A model generated the notes under the pieces. It was not told the origin of the DNA. It saw nothing but the letters and a program-made list of their open reading frames with translations, and did no database searches. Positions 34,218 to 47,000 of a stretch of DNA of 64,000 nucleotides are shown here, piece by piece (within the stretch, counting starts at the first letter, position 1; each line of letters begins with the position of its first letter). The DNA is from Artocarpus heterophyllus (taxonomy: Eukaryota > Streptophyta > Magnoliopsida > Rosales > Moraceae), in assembly GCA_025403435.1 (NCBI GenBank), contig CM046349.1, positions 19,304,004-19,368,003 on the forward strand. The letters are read 5' to 3'. The translations under genes and the position numbers were made by a program.

Positions 34218-36590
34218 TGTCACGCCCCCAAGTACAAGTGGTGATGTGGTAGATCAATTAAGGTAATTAAAGCAGATTTTTGACTAAAATTACCAATTAA
34301 ATGTTTTAGGGCTATTTAAAAAAAAACGTTACGGTTTGAAAACTTCTTAAAAACAATTATTGTTATTTTAAAATAATTAATCATGAATTGAAATATTAAA
34401 CACAGATAATTATGAGCCGGGCCCCACTGGACCCACACTAAAGTGCACACATGGTATCGACAATAAAATATTACAATTACAGTCCAATACGAGAGATAGA
34501 AATTTAAATAGTACATGCCTTGACTAAATAGAGAAATAACCCAAGTATTATTCCTACAACTCACTTGTTGTCTAGTGATCTCCTTGTCGGCCCTAAGCTA
34601 CGATCCACCTAGAGAAAAGGTTTTGAAAACAAACAAAGAAAAAGTGAGCAGAAGGCTCAGTATGACTAAACGTTCACAGAATATGTAGTTGAATATAATA
34701 TTTTATTATAGACAAAAGTTATAAAAATAATAAATTAAAATTCGTTAAACTCATACTTACTATCTTGCTCTTTTTCATCCAATCTAATCTAGGGTTGAGC
34801 TTTGAAAACATTAAACAAGGTTAGGTCTGTTATAGTGTAAGAATCACAAAATAATATAGATAGATTCTTAAAATTTATTCTAACCATTGATCCGTTAGCC
34901 ATCCGTAAAATTTGACTTATTATTTAGCTTCTGGCAAAACCATCATAATCACCACCGTAGTGGCCCAGCTGGGTTTCAGGACCTGCCCCCAAGGTTGCAC
35001 TCTCTACGACCCAATCTATGTGGATGGCATCATGCTCTTTCTATGTTTATTATTATTTAAATCTCATGTTACCGAGTATTCTTAATTGTATTAATTATTT
35101 GATTCATTATGAACATTCATTCTAAATGAATAATAAAAATTGTTAAGAAGTTTTTCTAAACCATTCCTTGAAATCCATTATAAAGGAAATCATTTTGTAG
35201 GAAATTATTTTGAAAGAAATTATTTTGAAAGAAATCATGGTGTGGCCGAAAGCTCCTTTTTGAAGACATTTAAAAACATTATATCAATTATTGGAACCAT
35301 TTTTGAAAGAATCATTTGACGCCAAAATCATTAAAACCTAGCTACCAATAAAATGGTAGAAGTCCTACCTCGATATCTTGTATTGTGACTCAGCATCGCA
35401 GTCTCGACCTGCTATACGTTAGCTCCACGAAACCGCGAACGACCTTAAATATAAACTAAGTTCATCAGTATCTAGCTTAAGATATGCTACATTATCAAGC
35501 CATCTCATGGTGTCCTAGTGTGCCATTTATATCTATAAAATTATACTAAAAAATTTAAATTCTCAATCTGGGTTTAAAACAGTGAAAACTGGTGTAAAAC
35601 AACCATATTTCCTATGGCCGGTCAGCCTACCGAATTCCTTGGTTCGGCCTGCTGAACTACATAGTTCGGTCTACCGACTAAGCAAGAACGGTCTATCGAA
35701 CTTTTTCAGGTTCGGTCTACTGAAGGGAGTTCGGCCTACCGAATTGAAAAAATATAGAAAATTCCAAATTCGAGCTTCGGCCTCCCAAGCTCAAATCTTC
35801 ATTTCCAACATGTTTTCCCAATTGCCAAGCATAGAAAATATTCATATACGATAGAAAAATATAATAGAACACCTTTAAACTAATTTAAACAAGATTTGCA
35901 TGGAAAATTCCAATTCAATCTAGAAATGTGAAAAATAGAAAAAAAATAAAAAATCTTGATTTAAATCTGTTTTTCATCAAATCAAACCTAGATTCTAGAT
36001 GTTATGAGTTTCACTAACTTAGGATTAAGGTTTTCTAAGCTTATAAAACTTGATTCACAATGTTTCAAAGAAATTTAGAAAAATTTGAACAAAATTTAAA
36101 AATTAGAAAATAAAAGAATTTACCTCGAATCAGAGCTTTAAAACGAGTTTACGGAAGCTTAATCATGTCCCTTGACCTCCAATCCAGCTAAGAATCAAAG
36201 CTTGGATTCAAAAATTTTTGAATCAAAGAGAGAGGGAGAGTGGGAAAGAAACGTAGAGAGACCGAGAAAGAGAGAGTATGCTGAGAGAGAGTGAGAGAAA
36301 GGGAGGGGGAGAGATTTAAATGAGAAAAATGTGGTTTTGCAAAGTAAAAATCATGTTCTAACACATGGTTTTTCAAAAAAAGGCATATTAGATATTTGAC
36401 AAATTGTTTTGCTTTGAAAATTCAAAATAACAAACAAATAAAAATAATAAGGAAGTGATTAAAAATAATTAAAAAGTAATACTAATTGAAAAATATTACG
36501 AAATGGTTACATTAACTTCAAACTTACTTTATAGCATACTAATTATCATTTTCACACTAATTACACTGAATTAAAAATCAAAGTGTTACA
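34218..36590 (-). repeat. Large LTR (gypsy-type ends), minus orientation, possibly solo
   Basis: On the minus strand it begins TGTAACACTTTG and ends CTTGGGGGCGTGACA. This TGTAACAC...GCGTGACA pair is typical of large plant gypsy LTRs. Length 2373 bp. A pyrimidine-rich leader (complement of 36220-36310) lies inside, as expected downstream of an LTR promoter. The flanking five bases are tgaac and caaac, so no clean duplication remains. No coding domain was found inside. Confidence 0.62.
35612..35775. repeat. Array of short near-palindromic TTCGGYCTACCGAA units
   Basis: At least six variants of 'gttcggtctaccgaac' occur within about 150 bp: cagcctaccgaattc, ggttcggcctgctgaac, agttcggtctaccgac, acggtctatcgaac, ggttcggtctactgaa and gttcggcctaccgaat. 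Each can fold on itself (TTCGG against CCGAA). The array lies in the middle of the large LTR and generates the frame at 35582-35854. Confidence 0.85.
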
Positions 36591-39500
36591 CAAACATCAC
36601 GATTGACCATGAATCCTCACACTAGATTGGTCATGGTCTCTATGTGCGATGTTGGCAATGACCTAATAAAGATTGAAAAGGGCAAGAAAAATGATTATTA
36701 TGCTTGACTTTTCACTATACTAGACTGAAAATAGTATACTTATGAAGAAAGCTATTAGTATGATTAGTGCTAATGATTATTGGTAGTTTTTTTTTAACTA
36801 GTTAAGCATGGATTAGCACTATTAAATGGGTCAAATCGTACCAGCATGACCCATTAAATTAGGCACAATCATATTATCTTGTCATAATTTGCATGACCTT
36901 GTCTTTATCCATGTCATGTTGTGCTAGTCTAAACGTCCTTATCTATTAGGCAGACGTAATACTTTAGCCAGTTCCCAAGTGTCGTCTTGTGCCAACCTAC
37001 GTTACTCAATCGTGCTAGCAAACTCATATTTTTAAGTATTTTGATTTTTTTAAAGGAACAAATTTCATATTTTAAAGAATGAGTCAAATATACAAAAGAA
37101 ATTTAGTTTAGTAGTTGATCATTTGGCATGTGTGCGCATATATTATCTTAAATTTGTTCCCTTCATTTATGACAAACTATCAGGAAACATTATGAATTCT
37201 TTGTAAATAAAATAAGAAATAAATGGAATAAAAAGTATATCATTTGTGCCCTGCTTAAAGTGTCATGTCATGCATGCTTGTGGTTCATACCATGTGGTAC
37301 TATTCCCGGTATAATGCCGTGTGGGACTCAACGCTTAAGCCCAACATGACCTTGTATGATTGGACCTAAGAATTGACACGTTAGGCTATTCATAATACAT
37401 GTTGTTTCATGTTGTGCTGCAATATTAAGAGGCTTTTTACACAAGTGTCACGAAAGTCAAGATTTAAATTGAATTATGCTATCAAAAATTTTTTGATTTG
37501 TAAAAAATATCACAGCTACGGTACCGTACTATGTTTGATATTCCAAATACGTTTTAAGAGCATATATTATGATTATCGGTCAGTATCTAAGGGCCCATTT
37601 TGGTTATTTACCAGTATCCGCCTTGATATCAATATCTGCCTATGAAACTTGTCGGTACGTGGTTGTGATACCAGTTGGAAACTGCCATCGTTGATACCTC
37701 ACCACCAGCAAAATACTTAAAAATACAAACAATATAAAAATTCATAAATCGCAAAAATACATTGAAACATCATAAAACAAATTCAAATAAGCCACAAACT
37801 TACAAAAAAAAAAAAAAAGCCATCAATAATCAAAGGAACAAATAAAAAAAAATCAATGGATCTGCCTGGCAATGGAGATCTCTGTCGCGGTGAAGAATGG
37901 CTACGAAGAGGAGATATGTCCCTGCATGTAAACAAGATTGTGACTAACTAAACGGTTTATGGTCGAATCTCCTCTATGCGCGATCTCTCCTTCACCGGTG
38001 AGCGGCTGCATGTTTTTGTGGTGAGGTTGTGTCGAGATCAAAGCTTTCAATGGGTCTCCTCAGGAGTTTCGATAGCGAGGTGCGACAATTAATCTGGTTA
38101 GGCGAAGTAGAAGAGCTTTTGTGACGAAGACGGGGGCCTATCCTGAGGGGCTGCAGATAGACATAATGGTCGTCCTTAAAAAGGAGAAATTGCATTGAAG
38201 GGAAGAGGCAGACCATTGCAAGGCGGCGGCAGTGGCTCTGTGCAAGAAAGAGAGAGGCTCTGTGCAAGAAAGAGAGAGGCACTGTGCAAAAAAAGAGATA
38301 GGAAAAAGAAGAGGAAAAGAGGGAGAGAGAAAAACACCGTACACATATGTGAAATTTGAACAAAAACTACAGGACAAAAATGTCTTTACAGATAAAAACT
38401 TCATATAACCTACGGCATATTTTACAACGACTTTTACTGCCCTGGCAAAACATGGGATTCGTGAGAGACTACACAAGTAAATAAAAATTAACAAGTTGGT
38501 CAGCACATTCGACAATTCTAATATGGACATGTAGGACTACTTGGATCATTGTATCATAACTTATGGACTTGAGAATTAAATGTGTGAATTTATGATTGAT
38601 TAAAATGGGGTGATGTAAATTATAAAAAAGAAGTTCATTTATCAAGCAGAACGCTAAAAATAATATTGCATCATCCATGTTTTGATTGATACATTACATA
38701 CCAATGACGACAACATCCATAGGATTGACGAATATGTTAGGGTGAAAGATAAAAGCAGTTGATTTTATAGGGAAGGGAATCTTAAAAAGACAACTGGGGT
38801 GAAAAATAAGCAGTCATTTCTAAACTTTCCATACCCTTATCTCTCCCCCTCCTTTTCCACCTACAGGTGATAGAGCTCCATGGGGACAAAGCTCAGATGA
38901 CATCGACGCAATCGACGTTTAATTTGAACTCATGATGCAACGAGGAGGACAATGAGGCACAAGATTGAAGCAAGGCCAAGCTGGAGTCATACTACTATGA
39001 GGTATTATAAACTTCATGACAACAACCTCCGCAGTTATTGATGGCAATGTCATTTCCTGCTGTCGGCGACAATGTCCTCTATCAGCAGCAATAAGGTAAC
39101 TTGGGTTGTTTCAGGCTTTTGCAAAGAGGTTGAGGACCTAGGATTTAAAAAAAAAAATAGAGATCTAGGATTATTTTAATTTAGGAATCAAAGGTTTCTC
39201 TTAACAATTTTGGGAATTAGTTTTTTTCCTTGTATATTTATTGAGTAAATCAATTGGTAAGTACATTATTGATAGATCAATTGTAAATTCTCAGATTAGT
39301 CCCAAAATAAGATAAAAAAAAAAAAAACCTAAAGATTCAAATTGAAAATCTTTTAAGTCTATTGCCCTAGCTACAGCCAGGGCATATCCACCCATCAGAT
39401 TACGTAGAATGAGCAAGCCTTATTGTGAAGCGTCCCTCATCAAGCCTCAAAGATTGCAGAGCTTGCCTCGTGAACTTTGCTACGACGACATCGGGACCAA

Positions 39501-40334
39501 CTTCTTGACAACAAGGCTCGATTGCACGGCGTTGGAGGCTGTGAATTTTGCATTTCTGTTAATCAAAGAAAGGTCATTTACTTAAAAATCTTCGAAAAGA
39601 GGTCATTTCCGTGAATTATCTATTAAACACAAGCTATTCTCTATAATTTCCGAATATATTAATGACCTGGCTCAAAGTCATATGCCATACGAAAGATTGC
39701 ATCCACTAAAGATGGAGCCCCCTAAACCTTTTTGCCTTCGAAGTCCTCAAGGACGGACAATCTTATGATCTAAGTTACTTCACTAACTATAAATAAATCA
39801 AATTGAACTCGAGTAATTTTGAGCTTTACAAGCAACATAATTTGGAGATAGACGACGACCTTGGTGGTGAAACAGGAAAAGTGAAAACTGAATTTAACAT
39901 ATTCATCGCCTATCATGGCTCAAATCAATCCATCCCACTTTGACGTAAAAACAAACTCAATAATCACAAACAACGCTCCATAAAGCGCCAACTATGAAAA
40001 AGTTGGGCAGGTTACATGAATTAAGATAAGACAAGATCTTTGCCTATGAGAAGCAAAATATTCTACATCTTTGGGTGAATTTTTCCTTTCCTTCTTGCAA
40101 ATCCCGTAACCCAGTCAACGTCTTTATCATCAAGAGAAAAGAATGAAAGATGGCAAAGGGAGGCATGATATGATGCTCATATATCTCATTCTCATAGCAA
40201 AAGATTGTAATATCAAAGATCACATACAACAAAGAACCATGAAAGTAATTGGTCTTATACCAACACTCCCATCCCACCCCACAAAACTAACAAACAGTAA
40301 AACTATATATTTAGACTTTCTAACCAAAGAACTC
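36591..40334. other. Intergenic DNA with hAT-like non-coding relic
   Basis: No gene was found. 36790-37430 carries repeated 'catgacc-', 'gtgctag', 'catgtcatgttgtgc' and 'cacgttaggc' phrases like the non-coding flanks of plant hAT elements. 38000-38420 is somewhat GC-richer and has overlapping frames on the minus strand without any known domain. 39350-39560 is also unexplained. The 3' end of the DUF642 transcript must lie below 40334, but no clear poly(A) signal was identified. Confidence 0.4.
38236..38303. repeat. 22-bp tandem repeat, about 2.5 to 3 units
   Basis: The unit 'ctctgtgcaagaaagagagagg' occurs twice perfectly, followed by a changed third copy (actgtgcaaaaaaagagatagg). It produces the serine/leucine-rich frames seen on the minus strand here, which are therefore unlikely to be real. 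Confidence 0.88.
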
Positions 40335-43300
40335 TTAAACCAAAACCAAAACAAGCACCCAAATGGCAACCACAAGCCTCAACGCGAATCCTCCAATCCC
40401 ATTCTTGTGAGAGCTAGAGAACCACACCCTGACATCATCAATGACCGGGCCACACAACGAGCTCATGTCGTCGCTCCTCGTGTTGTAGTAAATGCTGTAG
40501 AACGCAACCCTAGTCCTTTCTGCCTTGGCCGTGAAGTTGAGGCTAGTGGTATGGAACGTGGAGTTGGAATCAGGCGTGTAATGGACGTTCTGCGCTTGGT
40601 CCCCCGCAAAGGCCATGACCGCGAGCGGCTGCTTGCACTTGTCGCCCGCATGGCCCAAAGCGAAGGTGAGGGTGTAGAGCTTGTTCGGCGAGGTTTCAAC
40701 CATTTGGGAGATAATGCCTTCCTTGCCGGAAAGCAACTCAATGGCTCGCTTGCCTCCCGGGACGCTGTAATGGTAGGAATCAATGTACCTCACAGCCCTG
40801 TTGGATTCTACATTCCAGCCTGGCAATGAAGATATTTCTTCGTCCAGGTTGGTGGGAAGCAATACGCCAAGTGACACGTTTTTGGGAACCCATGGACCTT
40901 CTTCGAAATCGCCATTAAGCACTGCATTGTCTGCATAGATATAATAGGAAAGATAGTGAACATTTTGCGGGTTACTTGTGCACAATTCTAATTAAGAGAA
41001 AGTGGTTACCAAAATTTTACCAATTAATTTCAGCCAAAGCGTATTTTGGTTGTAACGGTTTGTGCCATAGACAAGTTTGACACCCAAACTTGAAAAATAT
41101 ATGACATATAATTTAACCAGATTTTGTACTAGGTGAGGCATACTAACTTTTGTTCATTCCTTTTGCTTAAAGATAGTGTGAAAACTTTGACCGACAAAAA
41201 TTAGATTGAACGGCTTATCACACTGACAAAACTATTGTCACAACCAAAGCAAAAAAACAAAAATGTTACAACCAAAGCACCATCCAATTACTTTAGTGGG
41301 ATTCGTGAGTAAAGGACAGGAAGTCCAAATTGAGAAGACAGGGTAGAAAATAAACAAGAGGACAAGCAACCGGTCGTACAACTTGTTATTTTCTACAGAA
41401 CTGTTCTATTTTATTTTATACGTTTCGGCTTGAGAGCAGTTGATCCCACGCAGGAAACATATACTGATATCTTCGGAAGACAAATTCACGCCGCGGATCC
41501 CCTTAAAATATCAAAAACCTAGGGACCCGTTCAAAGAAAAAATGGTTTTGCTTTGGTCCCTGTGTTTGAATATCAGGAAAGTAAAAAAAACAAAGTGAAC
41601 TTATGGCATTGAGATTTGATTTTTTTTTTTTTTAACGCAATTTTGACTAAATTTTTATATTAATTAAAAGCATACATAATCATATAATACTGAAAAAAAC
41701 AAAAAAGAAAGGCAGAGCATTCAACTTCTTATTAACTAATGAAAAATTCTATAAGCAATGACACCGCTTTAAGTTGATAATTTAAACGATGGACATTATA
41801 CTACACACCTATAGAGCACTGGTTAGATATCTTATCATCCTTGTTAACTACAACCTCAAAAAAAAAAAAAAAAAAAAAGAAAACAAAACGAAAAAAAAAC
41901 CCTTTTAACTACAGACTGTGCAGATATGGAATAAACTCCGGCCTTACCTATCTATTTATTTTGACAAATGTTACACTCATTAATGTCTTTTTTTTCCTTC
42001 TTTTTTCAAAAAGACTTTTCATAATCTCAATTGAAAAAAAGACAATGCACCTAAAATTGGTAAAAAAAAAAAAAACTGTAAAAGGTTAGTTGCGGAGTAA
42101 CAACTTTTTAATCAAATATTCATATTTAGTGGGACGTTAAGAAATAATCCATGTAGTATTCTTCTCTACTTTGTCATAAAATGAAAATCTTTATTTAGTT
42201 TCGTCCTTAAAATTTTTAAAATATTTTTCACGTTATTTGATACAAATATTTTTAAAACATTCTCAACGTTTAAAAAAAAAGAAAAAAGAAAAAGAAAAAA
42301 GAAAGAGAGCTTGAAAACTTTTTTACCTTTGGGTCGATCAGGAGAAAAGAGCTTCTTGAGGGCAATATCGTCAATGATGGGCCCACAGGTGGGGTCATCC
42401 TCCATGCCAGGATTCCTGAAGACCAATGTCACCTTGTCCGACTCGGCCTCGAAAGGCGCGGCGTATGGGTCCCACCCTTGCACATTGTACAGCGTCTGCA
42501 GGTCGATTGTCTGCGATGCGGCCCCCACCGACACGTTCAGCGACTCCAGCTGTGCGCACGTCCGGGCCGCGCTGAACGTCACGGAGTATATCGAGCCTTT
42601 CTCCACCGTAAGATCCTGGCTGATCTCGGCGTCGTTCCCCAGCCTCACCGCGTGCCTACCCTGCGGTACAATGAGGATCATCCCACCCTGTTTTTGCTCA
42701 GACTCCACCAGCTCAGCGGTGCCGTGAAGGTTCCAGTTCGGAATCGTCGTAAGCTCATCTGTTACAGCTGCCGCACTTGGGAACCCGCCCAATGGGCTTG
42801 TCTCAAAGTCTCCATTTGGTAGTGGGCCTGTAACAGGGGCCATACAAGAAACAAACTCTTTATGGGTTCCTTTGCACCCTATAATAAATGAGATAATAGG
42901 GACAACGGGAAAAAATAATAACTATGTACTCAAAATTCAGTTGATACATAAAACGATTTTTTTATATTTATTTTTTGGCCAAAGTATTGTTGCAAATAGG
43001 TACAAGGCATTGACCAAAATAATAAAAAATAGATTGTTTTATAAGAGTACTAAAACTAAATACAAGAAATTCATCCTTCTAATAAAGCTTCGATGCAATA
43101 GCAAGAATTACAGAGCATGGCCCAACATTTTTAGAGTTATTTTCTTCGTAATAATATATAAATTTTTTAGTATAGAAAAGCTACTATGAGCTGATGTTAT
43201 TTATTTATTTATGGCCAGATATGAGAAAGAGGTCATTGGTAGGCGCAGCGGTTACAATTCCCTATCAAAAGCTGGTTTCCATTTTTTCATATGAAAAATA

Positions 43301-46300
43301 TTTTGGAAATTGGGGTAAACATGCATTGAATTTATTTTTTATTAAGTCCCGTATCGATACAGCGAAATAAGACCACCGTGCCAATCACGTGAAGCGAAAT
43401 AATGACATGCTCTAGCAAATTAAAACAGAAGGCGCAGTGTACATCGGCGCACAGATTTTCCACTCGTTTAAGCATTTAATGCATCCACAAATGATTTTTT
43501 TTTTTTTCTGGTTGGCAATATTACTCTACAGCACACAACTGCGTGAGTCTACTATTCATTCGAAAGTGTGTACTGCACAACTCTATTTTCATTATCAATA
43601 TATCACGCCTGAGTCACACTATTATTGAAAAATACTTAAAACACCATCAATATTAAATTTGCTCACAATTATTATTATTATTAAATCCAATTTCATTAGA
43701 ATTTTTACAGGTAATAAGCATCAATACAGCTTTAATATGCAAAAAACCAAATCGATAAGTTATACACATATATATCTCTGCAGCTAATTTGCTTGGGCTA
43801 AAATATTTGTTTTTCACAGAAACTGCAAGAAAATGTTTCACTCCCACCAACTTGTGTGGATAAACTTTATCCCTCAAAATATTAGAAATAACCAAAATCG
43901 CACGAAAAATGAAATGAGAAAAACGAAGAATACAGTTTCGAAAAATTTCAGACCAGAGAAAAGAATAGCAGACAAATAAAGAAAGTGATGGACAGGGTTC
44001 AAAACAAGAGATCATGTGGATGGTCTTATTGTAGTGTCCTTCATACCTGAAGGACAAAACAGCAAAATACTGAGAGCAACTTAGTTTGAGGGAAGACGTG
44101 TCTAATCCAACACTTACCTTAGGGCACGGCTCTCCGCGTGGGCCCTTAGGCCAATAAATTTTTTTTCTTTTACTTTCATCATTTTGGTCTTCCCACTTTG
44201 ACTATTAGAGAAAAGTAGATTCTACAGTGAGTGCTTTCCGGATACAGCCTAGCTGGAAATGGGGATAATAATAACCAACAAAAGGAAAATAAAAGAATAT
44301 TTTATGGGGCAGTAGCCTTTGAGGCAAGGCCATTGGCTTCCCGTCAAATTAGAGAAAATATAAAGGAACGATTTATCTGGCAGGAAATTTGTTCCAGTAA
44401 TAACATCCCGGTGTTTAGGAGGTTCAAACGTTTTTATATACTATAATATAAAAATATAATATAAAGGGACAATTTATCTGGCAGAAAATTTGTTCCAGTA
44501 ATAACATCAGGGTGTTTACATCAGGATGTTTGGGAGGTTTAAAAATTTTTATATACTATAATAAAAAAATATAATATAAAATTTTTATATGTTTTAATTT
44601 TTAAATCAAATTAATTTTTAAACATCCTATTTATCTTTACCTAAATCTCAAAACTCGGCGAAAAAGTACCCTAGCTAGGGACCCAATATCCCAACTACGG
44701 AAAAGAGGAACAGCTATGACCAATAAGAAGGGGAAAAAACAATTTTTTTTTTTTTGTTCCTGTTTCTGAGCCGTTTGTGCAAGGACCTATTTTTGGACCA
44801 AATACATTTTGATTTTTTTTTTTATGAAACTGAAAAACACATATATTGCATAAAAAAAAGTTAACAAGACAATTGATTCAATTGTGTTTATTGAATTGAA
44901 ATATGACTTTAATTTATAGAAATTTTACAAATATCTCATAATAATATCATTAAAATTATTTATATATAATTATACAATACAATATGTAATATCATTAAGA
45001 TAATTATTATATCATTAAAGATATTTTAAATACTGTGTTAGATTTTAATTTCACAACAATAATTTAAACAAATATTGTAATTTTTTCCCCCAAAAAAAGG
45101 GAAAACACATGAAGACTACAATGCCCGCGTGAATAAAAATTTACTTTCAAGAGTGAAAAAAAAAATACATCCAAGTTAAACAAAATGAATGGTCATGCAA
45201 AAAGAGAAGGGTGTGTATGGTTCACTCCAGATTCAATGGGCACAGTTTGGTCGCAATTACTTTTTGATCATGATTACAAGTAAAAGAATATCCACAGAGA
45301 GAGAGAGAAATCAATATAATACTTGCAGTTTCCTAATTAAAAAGTAGTTTTTACACAAGTTTATACATAGAGCTACCCTGTTCATATCTAAACTTATGTT
45401 GTACCTTGTACTAAACAGTGAAAAAAAAAACACAATCTCATTATTAAAAAAAAAAACAGTTTACCCTAAAAAAAAGGGAAAAAAATATCGGTTATAATTA
45501 AAAAAATGACGTCTAAAAAGTTATGTAGAACATTTGATGTGTTGTAGGTTTTTCTATAGTTTATACGACATTCGATATAATTGCAGCCTAACTTTTTGGT
45601 ATACTCATAGTGGGCGTTTAAGTAAAACGCGCCATCTAAATAGACTTGCAATAAATGACATAGTAAATTTCATAGACCCATCGGCATTATGTGGGCTCTC
45701 GTCTTTTTAGGAAAAAAATTAATATTTCCTATTTACTTCACTATCCATCAAAATTAAAGGAAAATTCAGTTCACAACCACAATTTTTTACAAAGGAAAAA
45801 CAAAAAAGAATAAATCTCCAACTTGGCTCAAGTAGGCACTAAAGAATGAACAACATTACCATAAACGACATGATAGCAGTGGGGCTCACAGCCTTGAAGG
45901 CTTGGAGAAGTCATCAAGCCATCGAAAGACACTCACTAGAGAGAATTTGACACCAAATTACCCATTATTCTGGGGTTTTAAGAATGTAAAAGCTCAAAGA
46001 TTCCAATTTTTTAAGATTCCAATTTTTTATCCGCCCTATCAATTCAGGACATATTTGAAAAAAAGAAAAAAAAACAAGGAGTGAGAGAAAATACAAATTA
46101 TAAGCTTTTTAAGGCACATTGAATGGTTTCTGTTTCTTGGGTTGCCAAATGTAATTTAAAGAAATTAGTTGTAAACTTGCAAAGATTTAAGACATCTAGG
46201 AAGGAGCATACAAAAGTGGAAATCGCCAATGGAAGTGCGAAATCCCCTCTGAAAATGCCATTCCTTTATGCCATTAGCATTGCACAAAAAAACATGATAC

Positions 46301-46630
46301 CAACAAAGATGACATGACATGACATGAAAACCACCAAAAAAAAAAAGATTCGGAAGTTACAATACATTTGTTCATCAGATCTCAAACATTCACCCAAAAA
46401 AAAGCCCACCAAAAAAAAAAAGCAATTTTGAGGTGAGAAACTAGCAAAGCATTTTAAATAAATGTTCTCAAAAAAAAAACAAAAAAAATTGCAGAGAAGG
46501 ACATAATAAAGATGAAGAGGAGTAAAGTGAGCTTACCGTCTTCGAATAATGCCAGAGTATTAGTGGCCAAGTGAGCAAAAATAAGCATAAAAAGCGAGAA
46601 CCCTTTGGTCTTTGTTGAGCTCCGAACCAT
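40335..46630 (-). CDS. DUF642 cell-wall protein, probably GPI-anchored, 3 exons, 396 aa
   Basis: Extracellular plant protein of the DUF642 family. Members are found in cell walls, and some are reported to interact with pectin methylesterase. Exons (minus): 46630-46537, 42827-42327 and 40930-40335 (94 + 501 + 596 nt, phase-consistent). Residues 1 to about 27 form a signal peptide with the core FSLFMLIFAHLATNTLA. The first galactose-binding-like domain follows (PLPNGDFE at about 33-40; VPQGRHAVRLGNDAEI; SAARTCAQ; CGPIIDDIALK near 190). The second (about 202-370) repeats the plan: VLNGDFEEGPWV, LPGWNVESNRAVRYIDS, VPGGKRAIELLSGKEG, GDKCKQP and SSLCGPVIDDV. The paired Cys motifs are kept. The end is SSSHKNGIGG followed by a hydrophobic run (ALRLVVAIWVLVLVLV), which suggests a GPI signal. 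No stops or frameshifts were found. Expression is not visible from sequence. Confidence 0.95.
40931..42326 (-). other. Intron 2 of the DUF642 gene
   Basis: 1396 bp, donor AAAG|GTAAAA and acceptor TATGCAG|AC. It includes a poly(A) run near 41860 and a possible small inverted-repeat element at 41037-41281 (TTTGGTTGTAAC near 41045 and its complement near 41263-41280). Confidence 0.8.
41037..41281. mobile_element. Candidate small MITE in DUF642 intron 2
   Basis: 'gcgtattttggttgtaacgg' at the left and the complement of 'atgttacaaccaaagcac' at the right share TTTGGTTGTAAC, with the short flank ccaaagc. The interior is non-coding. The match is short, so this is tentative. Confidence 0.35.
42828..46536 (-). 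other. Intron 1 of the DUF642 gene (3.7 kb)
   Basis: Donor G|GTAAGC after the signal-peptide exon and acceptor CCTGTTACAG before PLPNGDFE. It is AT-rich with simple tracts and a tandem duplication at 44361-44580. No second gene was seen inside; the frames at 43653-44057, 44231-44446 and 46123-46317 have no domain. Confidence 0.82.
44361..44580. repeat. Tandem duplication, about 101 bp, in DUF642 intron 1
   Basis: Units starting at 44361 and 44462 both carry 'taaagg-ac-atttatctggcag-aaatttgttccagtaataacatc' and end in 'ttttatatactataata...aatataatataaa'. A smaller 'atcagg-tgttt' repeat lies in the second unit. Confidence 0.85.
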
Positions 46631-47000
46631 CTTTCTACCTCCTCTCTCTAGTCTTCAGAGAGTTGCTTGGGGAAGTAGAGAGTTTATTGTGGACAGAGGG
46701 AAGAGGGCAGTGAGCAAGACTGTCCTTTTATCCAAAAGATTCCACTTCGCTCGTCTCTACTCAATTAACTTGTAAGTCGCAATTATTATATTCTAATCAA
46801 AGTTACTTTAATAAGATTAATTTGACAAATAAAAGGTGCGCCTTATGAGAGAGAGAAAAGATCTTGCTTGCTTGTGTTCCCACTTCTACTAATAAAGGCG
46901 TTTCCATTAGTACAGCCATCTTTCTTTTTTTAGTGTCTTTTTCTCTCTTCTCTCTTTCTCTTTATATATTTTTTTTCTTCTCTTTTTTACGTTTTTATAT
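46631..47000 (-). promoter_or_regulatory. Upstream region of the DUF642 gene
   Basis: On the minus strand the ATG is preceded by a GA/CT-rich leader (agagagaggaggtagaaag). Two possible TATA elements are GGATAAAAGG (about 46726-46735) and ATATATAAAG (about 46961-46971). The latter is followed by a GA-rich microsatellite. The first would give a short leader of about 70 bases. The choice cannot be made from sequence alone. Confidence 0.4.

Noticed and set aside
35582..35854. 90-codon frame on the plus strand
   Set aside because: It is made by the short palindromic repeat array inside an LTR.
37992..38530. Overlapping minus-strand frames with a signal-peptide-like Ser/Leu/Phe-rich composition
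   Set aside because: They are driven by a 22-bp tandem repeat and GA-rich sequence, and no domain or splice pattern supports a gene.
40143..40829. 228-codon plus-strand frame over DUF642 exon 3
   Set aside because: It mirrors the third exon; the minus-strand reading has clear family motifs, while the plus-strand reading has none.
42311..42822. Long plus-strand open frames (138 and 114 codons) over DUF642 exon 2
   Set aside because: They are antisense shadows of a strongly supported exon with conserved domains on the minus strand.
43205..43275. tRNA- or SINE-like phrase 'ggtaggcgcagcggttacaattcc'
   Set aside because: It resembles a box A only loosely; no box B at proper spacing and no cloverleaf could be drawn.
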